Below, piece by piece: positions 19,266 to 27,960 of a DNA stretch of 32,509 nt. Within the stretch, counting starts at the first letter, position 1, and the number at the start of each line of letters is the position of its first letter. Below the pieces are notes generated by a model. That model made no database searches. It saw only the letters and a list, made by a program, of their open reading frames with translations, and was not told the DNA's origin. The DNA lies in assembly GCA_003427395.1 (NCBI GenBank), contig BFEA01000024.1, positions 3,450,003 to 3,482,511 on the forward strand, in the 5' to 3' direction. The stretch comes from Chara braunii. Taxonomy: Eukaryota; Streptophyta; Charophyceae; Charales; Characeae. Made by a program: the position numbers and the translations under genes.

Positions 19266-20414
19266 TTGGTGGAGGCCTACAAGGAAGATCCTGTCACGAT
19301 GGACATCATTCGTAAACTCGAGGACCAAGGCAAGGCCACATCTGATGAGTTTGTGATGGTGGATGGGTGGCTCTTTCTTGAGAAGGCAGAATTTAAAAGG
19401 TTAGTGGTTCCATCTAGGGAGATTTTGCGTAGTTTATTTTTAGGTGAGTGCCATGACGCGACAAGTCATTTCGGCTACAAGAAGACTTCTGCTAACTTAG
19501 TACAACGCTTTTGGAGGCCTAACATGATTGGCGATGCAAAGACATACATGCAAACTTGCCAAGTCTGTCAGCGGGACAAGCCGCGGACTCAAGCCCCGCT
19601 TGGGTTATTGAAGCCCCTCCCCCTTCCTGCTGGTCCGAGACAGAGTGTTTCCATGGATTTCATGGATACCCTCATGACTGGCATGAATGGCAAAAAGGCA
19701 TATCTTCGTCATAGTGGATAGGTTCACTAAGTACGCTAGACTAATCTCCATGCCAGAGACTGCCAGGACTGAGCGCGCCATCAAGTTGTTCATGGACAAC
19801 TGGGGGCGTGACTTTGGATTGTCGAAGACCATCGTTAGTATCGAGATGCCCGATTTACCAGCGAGATGTGGAAGAAGGCCGTTGAACAGATGGGTAGCCA
19901 GCTCCAGATGACTTCTAGGAATCATCCCGAAGCAAATGGGCAGGCTGAATAGATGAATCGTGTGCTGCAGCATCTGCTGAGGCATTACATCAAGCCCAGC
20001 CACGATGAGTGGGATGAAAAACTACCTCTCATCGCCAGCCTGTACAACAATGTTGTACACAACACCACCGACGTCAGTCCTAATCAGCTGCATCTGTGAT
20101 GGAAGCCTAGATCTACAACTCCTGGAACCATCGAATTTTGTGTCCAATATGAGAAATTGTTGAAACAGACTGTCGAACACATCAGGAAATCTCAGGTAGT
20201 CATGATTGCTTCTAAGAACAAGCATCGCCGACAGCCCACATTTCAGGTAGGGGAACGTGTCCGGGTTAAGGCTAGTGAGTTGGCACAAGAATTCGACATC
20301 TCTAGAAAACTAATGCCTCAGTATTTCGGTCCCTGGGAAGTCTTAGACATTGTGGGTAATAGTTTGGATGGTCCCTCGCACCTTTCACTAAGACAGAACA
20401 ATTCCCATCACTGA
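19266..20414 (+). pseudogene. Element 2 integrase
   Basis: N-terminal finger H-x4-H (CHDATSHFGYKKT) and C-x2-C (TCQVCQRDKP). The core begins at SVSMDFMDTL (first Asp). A frame change near 19690 is followed by IFVIVDRFTKYARL, and near 19842 coding returns to the first frame. The second Asp lies in a damaged IVS..RDARFTSEMW segment. The region expected to carry the glutamate is NHPEANGQAE, followed directly by TAG 19950-19952 and MNRVLQHLLRHY. After a TGA (20097-20099) come the C-terminal VGERVRVKASEL and the GPY-like QYFGPWEVLDIVGN. At least two frame changes and two stops show it is inactive. Confidence 0.88.
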
Positions 20415-20434
20415 GATCTATGCTGCCCCCAACC

Positions 20435-20665
20435 ATGGATGGCCACGTGGACGTCGACGATATTCTAGAGCACAGAGACATGCCTGTTCCCAAGCCAGCT
20501 GGCAGGGGTAGACTGCCTTAACCTGCAAGAGAATACAGGGTATGGTTCAGGCATCATACAGATCCTAAGGAAGATCGATGGCTTACACAGGAGGAACTTG
20601 TGAAGACAGCTCCTCAGATTGTGGCCAAGTATGAGAAGAAACTGAAGGGGAAGGCACCAGCATGA
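20435..20665 (+). pseudogene. Element 2 chromodomain
   Basis: In a third frame, past a break near 20395, the sequence reads DDILEHRDMPVPKP, then a TAA (20519-20521), then AREYRVWFRHHTDPKEDRWL followed by TQEELVKTAPQIVAKYE. This is the fold order of a chromodomain: strand, an EYxVxW core with its aromatic residues, a D-x-W-L turn, and a C-terminal helix. Chromoviruses use it to target integration to chromatin with particular histone marks. The frame ends at TGA 20663-20665. Confidence 0.75.
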
Positions 20666-20737
20666 AGCATCTCAGCGGACGCCAAGTATGAGAAGAAACT
20701 GAAGGGGAAGGCACCAGCATGAAGCATCTCAGCAGAC
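20624..20737. repeat. 57-bp tandem duplication at the chromodomain end
   Basis: Two adjacent near-perfect copies, 20624-20680 and 20681-20737, begin GCCAAGTATGAGAAGAAACT and end AGCATCTCAGC(G/A)GAC, differing at one or two bases. The period is 57 (a multiple of three). The first copy contains the pol stop codon, so the second copy is untranslated. Confidence 0.9.
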
Positions 20738-20747
20738 TTTCGAAGCT

Positions 20748-20833
20748 AAGGGGGATGGAATGCGAGGAACGAGCCCTCACGGGGCCCTTATCAGACATAC
20801 ACATGTTCTGAGCAGAAGCCCCCAGCCAGTCGA
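20748..20833 (+). promoter_or_regulatory. Element 2 polypurine tract and probable 3' LTR start
   Basis: AAGGGGGA at 20748-20755, just after the pol stop and its duplication, fits a polypurine tract that primes plus-strand DNA synthesis. An LTR would then begin at TGGAATGCG (20756). Only about 80 bp follow before sequence with a gag-like look starts, so the LTR is probably truncated. There is no second LTR copy in the window to confirm it. Confidence 0.45.
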
Positions 20834-21104
20834 ATGCCCGCCCTAAGTGAAGGTGGGCCTGAATATTCATCAGAGGCCAAAATTCAACATTTTCATATGT
20901 GGGTACTCAGGCTGTTGCAGCCCACCGGTTGGTTGAGTGGACGTGTGAGCCTCACTAAGCTGGGTCATACAGTTGGCCCAGGCCTTGGCAGTTGCGCCTG
21001 GGCACATTCACACAATGCAAGGCCGATACATCACGAAGTGGCCACAGGCCTATGCAAATGCAGCACTGTCGACATACCTACCCCGGGTCCTGTGCAAATG
21101 CAAC
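20834..21104 (+). other. Possible eroded gag of element 3
   Basis: A frame beginning MPALSEGGPEYSSEAK resembles the ALSEG start of the antisense gag-like relic near 6740 and lies just upstream of element 3 pol-related sequence. The similarity is short, and no nucleocapsid zinc knuckle (C-x2-C-x4-H-x4-C) was found. It may also be unrelated sequence between elements. Confidence 0.25.
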
Positions 21105-21400
21105 AAACGACATGGTATCGGTTTCCTTCCAAACCATGTTGCAGGCTAGTCCTAGACTACTAAAGGGCCTAAGACAGCTGCTAACAAGGCAAAGGTGGAA
21201 GTAGCGGAGGAACCGGATGTACGCGAAGAAGGCAAGGAAAAGGAGCCACCGCAGGAAGTGGCAAACCTTCAGAGGGCCCCCGGGGATCTGGAAGATCTAG
21301 AGAAGGCCTTCGCAGACATCCGGCTAAGTCTGCCAGACCGGGAAGGCGGAGAAGTCATGAGGGCATTCGCCTGGCATGAAACTGAGTTTCCATGCGCTAC
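21105..21400 (+). pseudogene. Element 3 gag-pol linker
   Basis: A lysine- and glutamate-rich segment (EEPDVREEGKEKEPPQEVAN), then a helical stretch (GDLEDLEKAFADIRLSLPDR), then EVMRAFAWHE, directly before the protease. The frame is open from 21156. Just upstream, MVSVSFQTMLQASPRLLKG is protein-like in another frame, implying an indel near 21170. The shift into the protease frame lies around 21376-21400, where the last residues here (HETEFPCATG) and the first of the next frame (MKLSFHALPV) overlap. Whether that shift is a programmed event or a mutation is undecided, but upstream decay favours mutation. Confidence 0.55.
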
Positions 21401-22290
21401 CGGTAGGGAAACTGAAAGTCCAGATTGGCACCCACCATACGGATGCACTGGTAGATGGCGGGGCAGAAATCACACTCATTCGCAAGGACTTTGCAACAAT
21501 TGCTGGGTACCCAATTAACCGGGAGGTCACGGGGAGTGTCCGGGGAGCAGGTGGGGAAATCCCCTTTTCCGGCTATGTTACCAAGTGCGCAGTTAAAGCC
21601 GGGGTTAGAGAGTCTATATGGTCGTTCCAACGAATGACCGTCATGGACGAAATGNACCATGACGTGATCCTCGGGCGCCCGTGGTNTGCGAACGTANANA
21701 TGATCGGGATGCATCTGCACGACGGCGCCTACATGGNAGACATAGAGGACCCGGTGACAGGACGAGGCGAGCTGCTTCGCCTTATGGGAACCGGGGGAGA
21801 CACGCCAAAAGGGAAGCTCGCAACCTGGTCACCCTCCTTTGAGGAGAGCGCTAGAAAGGGGGCTTTCGCACGCATGGAAGGGATGAGAGAGAGGGTGGAA
21901 ATTATGATCGAAGAGGCCTTTAGTAAGAAAGAATGGGTCAAGATGGGACTCCCGATGAAGAAACCTAGGGTAGACGAAGACGCCCTGGGAGTCATGGTAG
22001 TAGAGAAGGAAACAAAGGTGGAATTGGGAGCCAGTTTGCCCAAGCACGGGGAGATCCGGGATAAGAAGGATAAGGTCACACTAGAAATCTCGGACTTACT
22101 GCAACTTGTCAAAGCAATCAGGTACCACAAAGTGGCCGTTGACTCGGCCGCCCTCGCCCGCTTTGAGGAGAGGGTCCAAAAAGGCTATTGCCTAAATGGG
22201 GAGCTGGTCAGTATTCAGCCCCGCATTGTGGAAGCCCCGCAAGCAACTCCGACCATTCATTTTTTAGAAGAAAGATCCCGGAAGGAAGCG
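21376..22290 (+). CDS. Element 3 aspartic protease and linker
   Basis: Retropepsin that would cut the polyprotein. The active site is ALVDGGAEITLI with catalytic Asp27; the usual D-S/T-G is D-G-G here. The flap region (SVRGAGGEIPFSGYV) and the second conserved motif (HDVILGRPW, the I-L-G strand) follow at normal distances. About 190 further residues form a charged linker (EGMRERVEIMIEEAF, KKDKVTLEISDLLQLVK). Five N bases (21655, 21686, 21697, 21699, 21737) leave residues undefined. The frame is open to 22311, but family sequence moves to another frame near 22290 at KEAF(G)GISP versus RRYKPVGKK. Confidence 0.8.
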
Positions 22291-23318
22291 TTCGGAGGTA
22301 TAAGCCCGTAGGAAAGAAGGCGAAGCCGGACTCCATCCTACTCGAGATGACTAAGGAGGAGGCCATGGAAAAGGAGGAGGAGGTTCTTCGGGTAATTAGA
22401 GAAAGGAGGGTGGCAGAAGGACATAGGATACCGGATGAGGTGGCCCAAACCATGAAGATCGGAGTAAAGGGTTTTCTGACGGAGCAAGAAACACAGGCAA
22501 TCAAAGAAGTATGCCAAGAATCTCACCTAGCATTCGCTTTCAATGACCATCAGGAAGGGCGCCTGGACGCTAAGTTGATCCCACCAGTCAGGATCCACAC
22601 GGTCGAGCATGAGTGTTGGAATGACAAGGGACCGGCCTACGACTTTGGGATCGTAGGAGAAGTGACGGAGCTCCTTAGGGCAAAAATGGACTCCTTCGTG
22701 GTAGAACCCACCGCGTCTCCTTATGCCAACAAGTGGTTTGTATTCCGCAAGCCCAACAAGTCACTTAGGTGGATTCAGGACCTGCAAAAGTTAAATGCTG
22801 TCACCATCCGGGATGCGGGATCGTTGCCGCAGGCAGATTTCCTGGCCGAATCCCATGCCGGATGCAGTATTTACTCCTTGATAGATCTGTACTCAGGATA
22901 CGACCAGCTCCCGTTGGACGCACGAGATAGGCCCTACACGGCTATGCATACGCCAGTAGGACAGTTGCAGATGCAGGTCATGCCTATGGGATTTACTAAT
23001 GCGGTAGCAGAGGCACAGAGGAGGATGCTCGCGGTGGTCGGGGACATGTTCCCAGACAAATGTGAGCCCTACATTGACGACAACCCTGTCAAAGGAGCAC
23101 GGGAGAAGGATGAGACCGAAGTCCAGCCGGGGATAAGAAAGTTTGTTTGGGACCACCTGCAGGATATTAGAGAGCTGCTGCGAAGATTCCTAGAATACAA
23201 CATAACCGCTAGCGGTCCGAAGAGTATCCTGGCAGTTCCAGAAGTCACAATTTTGGGATTTCGTTGTGGGGCCTATAGAAGGAAGCCGGATCCGGCTAAG
23301 ACCGATAAGATAGCATAG
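22290..23318 (+). pseudogene. Element 3 reverse transcriptase
   Basis: Starts in family sequence at RRYKPVGKKAKPDSILLEM; the frame is open from 22188 but the first part is out of phase. Fingers: KWFVFRKPNKSLRWIQDLQK. The first palm aspartate is in SLIDLYSGYDQLPL (residue ~233 counted from 22188), followed by VMPMGFTNAVAE. The catalytic Y-I-D-D is at residues 295-298 in PYIDDNPVKG. The thumb continues through ITASGPKSILAVPEVTILGF. An in-frame TAG at 23316-23318 interrupts the connection domain, after which WPTPLRTTTKVMAFLGVVG continues in the same frame. One substitution would open the reading frame. Confidence 0.9.
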
Positions 23319-23858
23319 TGGCCTACGCCCCTTCGAACTACAACAAAAGTCATGGCATTCCTGGGGGTGGTAGGCTTGTGGAGAATCTTCATAAAAGGGT
23401 TCGCAAAGATAGCGGAACCGATTCGAGCCATGATCTGTGAAGAAGGCACGCTCGATTGGACTGAGCAAAGGGAATCGGCCGTCCAGACCCTGAAAAATAT
23501 TCTCACATCCGAAGAAGTCACCCTTGCCGCTCCGTGTTTCAACGACGAGGTCGGTCGACCTTTCATCCTTGAGACAGATGGAGGACCAATGGCAGTCGGC
23601 GGGGTGCTAATTCAAAAAGGCGAAGACGGTAGAGAGCGACCGATCAGATTTGAGAGTAGGACGCTCAATTCGGCAGAGCGGCGCTACTCTCAGTTCAAGA
23701 AGGAGGTACTTGCGATACTGCATTGCCTCAAGACTTTTCAGGCTTACCTCTTCGGAAGGAGGTTTATCCTGAGGATAGACCCAACCAATGTCGCCGGGGC
23801 CCTGAAGAACTATAAGCCTATAGACCCGACTGTTGGAAGATGGGTAGGATTTATCTAG
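23319..23858 (+). pseudogene. Element 3 RNase H
   Basis: In frame with RT: connection motif TKVMAFLGVVGLWRIFIKGF, then RNase H with the first Asp in FILETDGGPMAVGGVLIQ, the Glu in NSAERRYSQFKKEVLAIL and an Asp in FILRIDPTNVAGAL, where element 2 has T-D-H. The family closing motif lies past a TAG at 23856-23858 (DYKIEHIADL, then AEGLSRVAL). Between the two TAG codons the domain is intact. Confidence 0.88.
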
Positions 23859-25601
23859 CAGTTCGATTATAAGATTGAGCACATAGCCGACCTTAGGAAT
23901 CGAGCAGAAGGACTGAGCAGGGTGGCTCTCACACCCGAAGGGCTAGAAAAGGCAGAGCCGATCGACGCGTTCCTCGACTACGAGGGCGGGACGCTGGTAG
24001 TAGACAGCGAGATGGCCGGAACCACTTGCACAACTGGGGAGCTATTGATCAAAGCACTCGAAAAGGGGCCTCCGACAGTGGTTGCCGAGTTAAGGGAAGG
24101 AACGGTCACCAGAGTTGGAAGGAGGGAAGAGAAGGACGCCTTAGGCAGTGTTGTGAAGCCCCGGGATGAACAAATTGCACTAGCCATTGAGGGAGGCTGG
24201 AGAAGGGTTATGAGCATGATGAAGTCTCAGAAGCCGGAGATGCAGCACTATCAGGCCTATCAGGTGGATAATAATCAGACGGGTACTCAGGAAGAAGAGC
24301 AGTTCTTCCTCATCAAGTCATATGAAGGTTTGTTCAGAGAAATTGGGTTGCTACTGGTGGGAAACAAGGAACCCCACGAGGTTAGTCCTAAAGCTAGGGA
24401 GGAAGCGGATAGGTATGTGCTTAGAAGGGGGCACCTATTCCGAAAGGAGGAAGGCCTGACGCCCAGGAGAGTAGTCTGTGGAAGGTTGCGACAACTCGAC
24501 ATTATTCAGGCCATGCATGACGGATTGGCCGGTGGCCATCGCTCATCCAAAGGGACCCTAGCCAAGATAACGCCGCTCTATTATTGGCCGGGAATGGCAT
24601 CGATGGTAGCCACGTACTGCCAGACCTGCAAAATCTGCCAGGAACGAAGCACGGTCTGTATTTTCGAGCCACTTAGACCCACCCGCGTGCTGGGGCCAGG
24701 GCATATGGTACATCTCGACCTGGCAGTCATGCCGATTTCCAGAAAAGGGTACAGGTACATAAATGACGCAAGGGATAACCTTAGTGGGTTTGTCGAGGCA
24801 ACCGCGCTCAAGAAGAAAACTGGGTTTGCAGTTGCAGACTGGGTGGAGGACTTTTATCTGAGGCACCCGTTCATCAGGAGATTCATAGCCGACAATGGGA
24901 CTGAGTTTGTGAACGAGGACGTCCTGAATACCTGCAAGAGGCTTGGCGTACCGATCAAATTGACAGAACCATACCACCCTGAGGCCAAAGCGCCAGTCGA
25001 GCGAGGGCACCAAACGCTTAAGAACACGATTGCAAAGTTGGCAGCAGATGACCTTGGGAACTGGCCGGACTATCTCAGACACGCGGTATTTGCTGAGAAT
25101 ATGACACCAAAAAGGACGACGGGATGCATCCCGGTAGAGCTATGGTATGGCAGGGAGATTGACTTTCCGGTAGAGGCCCTAGTACCCACCTGGAACAAAT
25201 TGGAAGATGACCCTCATCTGACTACGGAACAATTGATTGAGGCAAGGTGTGAACAAGCGGCCAGGAACAAGGAAGCCTTGGAAGAAATAACTCACAAGGT
25301 ACTAGACAGTCGCATGAAGGACAAAACCAGGTGGGACCAGTTGAAGAACATCCGGAAGGAGCCTTTGCAGGTCGGGGAGATGGTCCTAGTCAGAAATTCG
25401 GGACTAGAAACTACATGGTCAGGCCAGTTGGGGCGGCGATTCAAGGGACCTTACCGTATTGCAAGAAAATTGGGTGTGAGCACGTTTGAGATTGAGAACC
25501 TAGATGGGATCACTATAAGGGGGTCAGTCCCTGCGCAACGACTGGTCAGGTTTCTCACTAGGGATCTGGTGGAACAATGGCTGCAAGAAGCCCAGGATTA
25601 G
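23859..25601 (+). CDS. Element 3 integrase
   Basis: Open for about 580 codons after the TAG; the first ATG is at 23922 (559 residues). The order is RNase H tail, a spacer of ~230 residues, and the HHCC finger with H-x6-H in MHDGLAGGHRSSKG and C-x2-C in CQTCKICQE. The catalytic core carries Asp266 (VHLDLAVMP), Asp324 (FIADNGTEFV) and Glu360 (APVERGHQT), with exactly 35 residues between the last two. The GPY/F module is GRRFKGPYRIARKLGVSTF. It ends LVEQWLQEAQD with no chromodomain. All catalytic residues are intact, so this part could still encode a folded integrase if expressed alone. Confidence 0.93.
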   Translation, partial: QFDYKIEHIADLRNRAEGLSRVALTPEGLEKAEPIDAFLDYEGGTLVVDSEMAGTTCTTGELLIKALEKGPPTVVAELREGTVTRVGRREEKDALGSVVKPRDEQIALAIEGGWRRVMSMMKSQKPEMQHYQAYQVDNNQTGTQEEEQFFLIKSYEGLFREIGLLLVGNKEPHEVSPKAREEADRYVLRRGHLFRKEEGLTPRRVVCGRLRQLDIIQAMHDGLAGGHRSSKGTLAKITPLYYWPGMASMVATYCQTCKICQERSTVCIFEPLRPTRVLGPGHMVHLDLAVMPISRKGYRYINDARDNLSGFVEATALKKKTGFAVADWVEDFYLRHPFIRRFIADNGTEFVNEDVLNTCKRLGVPIKLTEPYHPEAKAPVERGHQTLKNTIAKLAADDLGNWPDYLRHAVFAENMTPKRTTGCIPVELWYGREIDFPVEALVPTWNKLEDDPHLTTEQLIEARCEQAARNKEALEEITHKVLDSRMKDKTRWDQLKNIRKEPLQVGEMVLVRNSGLETTWSGQLGRRFKGPYRIARKLGVSTFEIENLDGITIRGSVPAQRLVRFLTRDLVEQWLQEAQD

Positions 25602-26033
25602 GAGGCGGAAGACTAAGGCCGCTCAGGACAGTGGCAAGAGGCCTACTTATCGCTTGTGCTTCTGGTTGTTGTCTTTTGTTTTTTGTGTGTTTCTTTCCTT
25701 TTGACGGCCTGGGTGTGCACGAGTCGCATGGGAAAACGTGCGATTCGGCGGGGGNTTTCTGCATCATAGTTTTTGTGGGATACTGGGATGAGCAATGGGG
25801 GATGGGACATTGTACCATAAGACATGGCATTGGAGGGGCGTTGGGAAAAGGGGGCGAGGTGGTCGGCTGTTCCTCCTTTTTTTTCTTCTTCATGCCTTTC
25901 TGCTTCCATGGGAGCGACCGGGATTCGGGGACACGTGTGGGCAGAGCCTGGGATGAGTGTCACAAGGGAATGGGTTGGGGCCTTCTCATGTCTTGTGTCC
26001 TAACTTTCAGGTATAGAAGTCAGGCGGACCAAG
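25602..26033 (+). other. Spacer between pol and the downstream ORF; possible splice acceptor
   Basis: No coding sense; one N at 25755. The last 40 bases are pyrimidine-rich and end TCCTAACTTTCAG at 26010, only 23 bases before the ATG of the next ORF. This resembles a 3' splice site, though the CTAAC is too close to the AG to be its branch point. If used, it could make a spliced subgenomic mRNA for the downstream ORF. Confidence 0.3.
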
Positions 26034-26756
26034 ATGGCACCCAACAACGAGAACAATATTAATCAAGCAAACATCAATGTTGAGGACCCATGGCGGCAAC
26101 CAGAGAGGCCGCAAAACAGAAACAGACCAGTGCTCGTGATAGAACTGCAACCCCGGCCCCCTGTGAGGACGGGAAAAAGGAAGATGCGAGCCTGTAGACC
26201 CTCCCCTACAAAAAAGGGCGATGTGCTCCCAGCCTGGTCAGAGGATGAGAGTGAGCAAGAACGGGAGGAAAGGAGGGAAGAAAAAGGGACAGAGGACCAG
26301 CACAAGGAAGAACCTGGGCAGGGAAGCCGGGAAGACGCTAAGGGATCCACAGAAGATGACAGTGAGACAGGGGAGGACATTCCGGAGATTGTAATTGTAA
26401 GTAGCGATAACGAGGTGGATAGGGTCTCAAGGCCCAGACCAGAAGGGCAGGCATCAACAAGCAGAGCGTCAGAGGAGGTCCGTGATTGGGAGGAGGTATT
26501 CGGCCCCACACCCAGTCATTGGTTCGAGGTGTGGGCCAGCACTTTCAGACATGACTAGATTATTATAGCCCGTAGCCTCATGGCGGCTGGGGAGAGGGTC
26601 ACGCCAACGGACTTTTCCTCAAAAGAAACATTACATGATATGAAGGCAACATTGGACGAGATACGGACCTACGAGCTGGGGGTGGCGCCGCCACCAAAGA
26701 CAGAGGAGGGCAGGGGCGCGAAGCGCCAAAGAACGGACCAGGATACGGGGAATTAA
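26034..26756 (+). pseudogene. Extra ORF downstream of pol (ORF3), unknown
   Basis: ATG at 26034 in good context (AAGATGG). The frame is open for 174 codons to a TAG (26556-26558), then continues in the same frame for 65 more codons to TAA 26754-26756, so the ancestral protein was about 240 residues. It starts asparagine-rich (APNNENNINQANINVEDPWR), then a basic patch (RTGKRKMRACRPSPTKKG), a long acidic serine/glutamate stretch (SEDESEQEREERREEKGTED), a hydrophobic strand (IPEIVIVSSDNEV), and an aromatic segment (WEEVFGPTPSHWFEVW). The distal part ends with a nuclear-signal-like GAKRQRTDQD. No family is recognised. It may be an accessory protein of element 3 or the gag of a separate element. 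Confidence 0.5.
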
Positions 26757-27540
26757 GGGTTGGCAAACTGGGGTCGGATGGCACGGTTTGGATGTAAAAT
26801 AGGGGCGCTGGGACTCGACAAACCAATCGGGGAGAAAGGCGGGGGTTGTATTTTGTTAAGTGGCTTCCTAGAAACAGAGTTAGTCAAGGCAAGGATGTGG
26901 GACTTTGTGTGAAACGATGCCTGTTGACCTGAAACTTGCCAAAAGACATGAGGGTAAGCTGGGAGATGCAGGGAGGAAGAACTTTTTGAGTATCAGCTAC
27001 CTTTTTTGAGTTTGGCAAAGACGAAGGAGAGTGTGATTGGGGAATTCGAACATAAGGGGGTTCTCTCTTTGCTATTTAAACAATCTGTAATTCGGTTTTT
27101 GTCTTCTCAACAAATTGTGATACTAGTTGGATTGGAAGGACTTGGGCCGGGCTACAGACACAGTGAGTCTCTTAGAATGTACGGTCACATTTGTGAATGA
27201 CGATGGTGTCCTGTTAAGAGAGGTTAGGGAACCTACGGGTAGAACGACACGACAATGCTTTCCCCTAGGAGCCTAATCCGACGGAGTCCAGTCCTCAACA
27301 TCAATATGCATGAGACCTGCAGCTATGAATGAACGACCGGGCGGGCTAGCATTGCTAAAGGCTGGGTGAATCCCGCCGCGAGCTAGACGCTAAGTCGGAT
27401 GTATGAGAAAGATAAAGAAAAGTGGAGCAAGAAAATGCATAGCACGCTAAAACTAATGGCCACCACCTACCCCCCCCAACTGACAATCGGATCCGAGCCT
27501 CCCTCAGCCCACCCCCTCGGGCGCTTGTATTGAGAAGGGA
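26757..27540. other. No gene recognised
   Basis: Mixed DNA with only short ORFs. Nothing resembling an LTR pair, tRNA or repeat array is visible. It probably belongs to the 3' non-coding part of element 3 or to flanking repeats. Confidence 0.4.
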
Positions 27541-27700
27541 ATGGAAATAGGAATGGCCCTAACCAGGCTATTCAAGTATGAGTATGGAATGAAAATAGGA
27601 ATGACCCTAACCAGGTTGTTCAAAGCTCGAGATTGGGAAAGAAGAACGATCCTAACCAGGTTGTTCGGAATGGCCCCTGACAAGGGTCATTCTTTGGAAT
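27541..27700. repeat. Diverged ~60-bp repeat with CCTAACCAGG core
   Basis: GGAATGGCCCTAACCAGGCT, GGAATGACCCTAACCAGGTT and GAACGATCCTAACCAGGTTG recur at 27550, 27600 and 27645, each followed by TTC and an AG-rich stretch. Three to four imperfect copies. Confidence 0.6.
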
Positions 27701-27764
27701 TGGCACTGGGNTCCCCTTGCATGACTGCTTGAGACGCATGATATTCAAAGAGTTGAACCTTGGA

Positions 27765-27955
27765 AAAAGNACATTGGAAAGACTGAGCTTGGAAAAGAGA
27801 TTGGACTCAGCCTTGGAAAGGATATTGGACTCAGCCTTGGAAAGGACACTGGACTCAGCCTTGGAAGAGATAATCGCATCAAGCATTGGACTNAGATTGA
27901 GCATCGGAATGAGACTNAGCATTGGAATTGGATTGAGTATTGGAAATTGCATTGC
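27765..27955. repeat. 24-bp tandem repeat (GGACTCAGCCTTGGAAAGGA)
   Basis: GACTCAGCCTTGGAAAGGAT and close variants repeat with a 24-bp period between about 27780 and 27870, then decay into ATTGGA/GCATTGGAATTG words. The period is a multiple of three, so one plus frame gives eight-residue repeats (LDSALERI, LDSALERT, LDSALEEI). Three N bases lie in the array (27770, 27893, 27917), as expected where collapsed repeat copies differ. Confidence 0.8.
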
Positions 27956-27960
27956 ATAAA

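Larger units (their letters stand above)
18190..20755 (+). mobile_element. Element 2: decayed Ty3/gypsy chromovirus
   Basis: Order: gag-like piece, C-terminal half of RT, RNase H, integrase with HHCC finger and GPY-like module, chromodomain, polypurine tract. The chromodomain places it in the chromovirus branch, distinct from elements 1 and 3. The protease and the N-terminal half of RT are deleted: a gag-like frame is joined near 18375 to RT just before its YLDD box. Six in-frame stops (18678 TAG, 19089 TAA, 19260 TGA, 19950 TAG, 20097 TGA, 20519 TAA) and several frame changes make it inactive. The 5' LTR was not recognised. Confidence 0.9.
21105..25601 (+). mobile_element. Element 3: Ty3/gypsy retrotransposon pol region
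   Basis: The best preserved element: protease, RT, RNase H and integrase in Ty3/gypsy order, without a chromodomain. Breaks are few: frame changes near 21170, 21376-21400 and 22290, and in-frame TAG codons at 23316-23318 and 23856-23858. From 22290 to 25601 the frame is otherwise continuous. Five ambiguous N bases fall in the protease. It shares an IDP-type RNase H and a DD35E integrase with element 1. Further parts of the same element may extend to the ORF at 26034 and the hairpin/polypurine modules near 28870 or 30090. Confidence 0.9.

Noticed and set aside
24558-25082. 174-codon minus-strand ORF
   Set aside because: Antisense shadow of the well-supported element 3 integrase core.
26063-26509. 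148-codon serine-rich minus-strand ORF
   Set aside because: Antisense of the acidic ORF3; serine runs arise from complementing GAG/GAA-rich codons.
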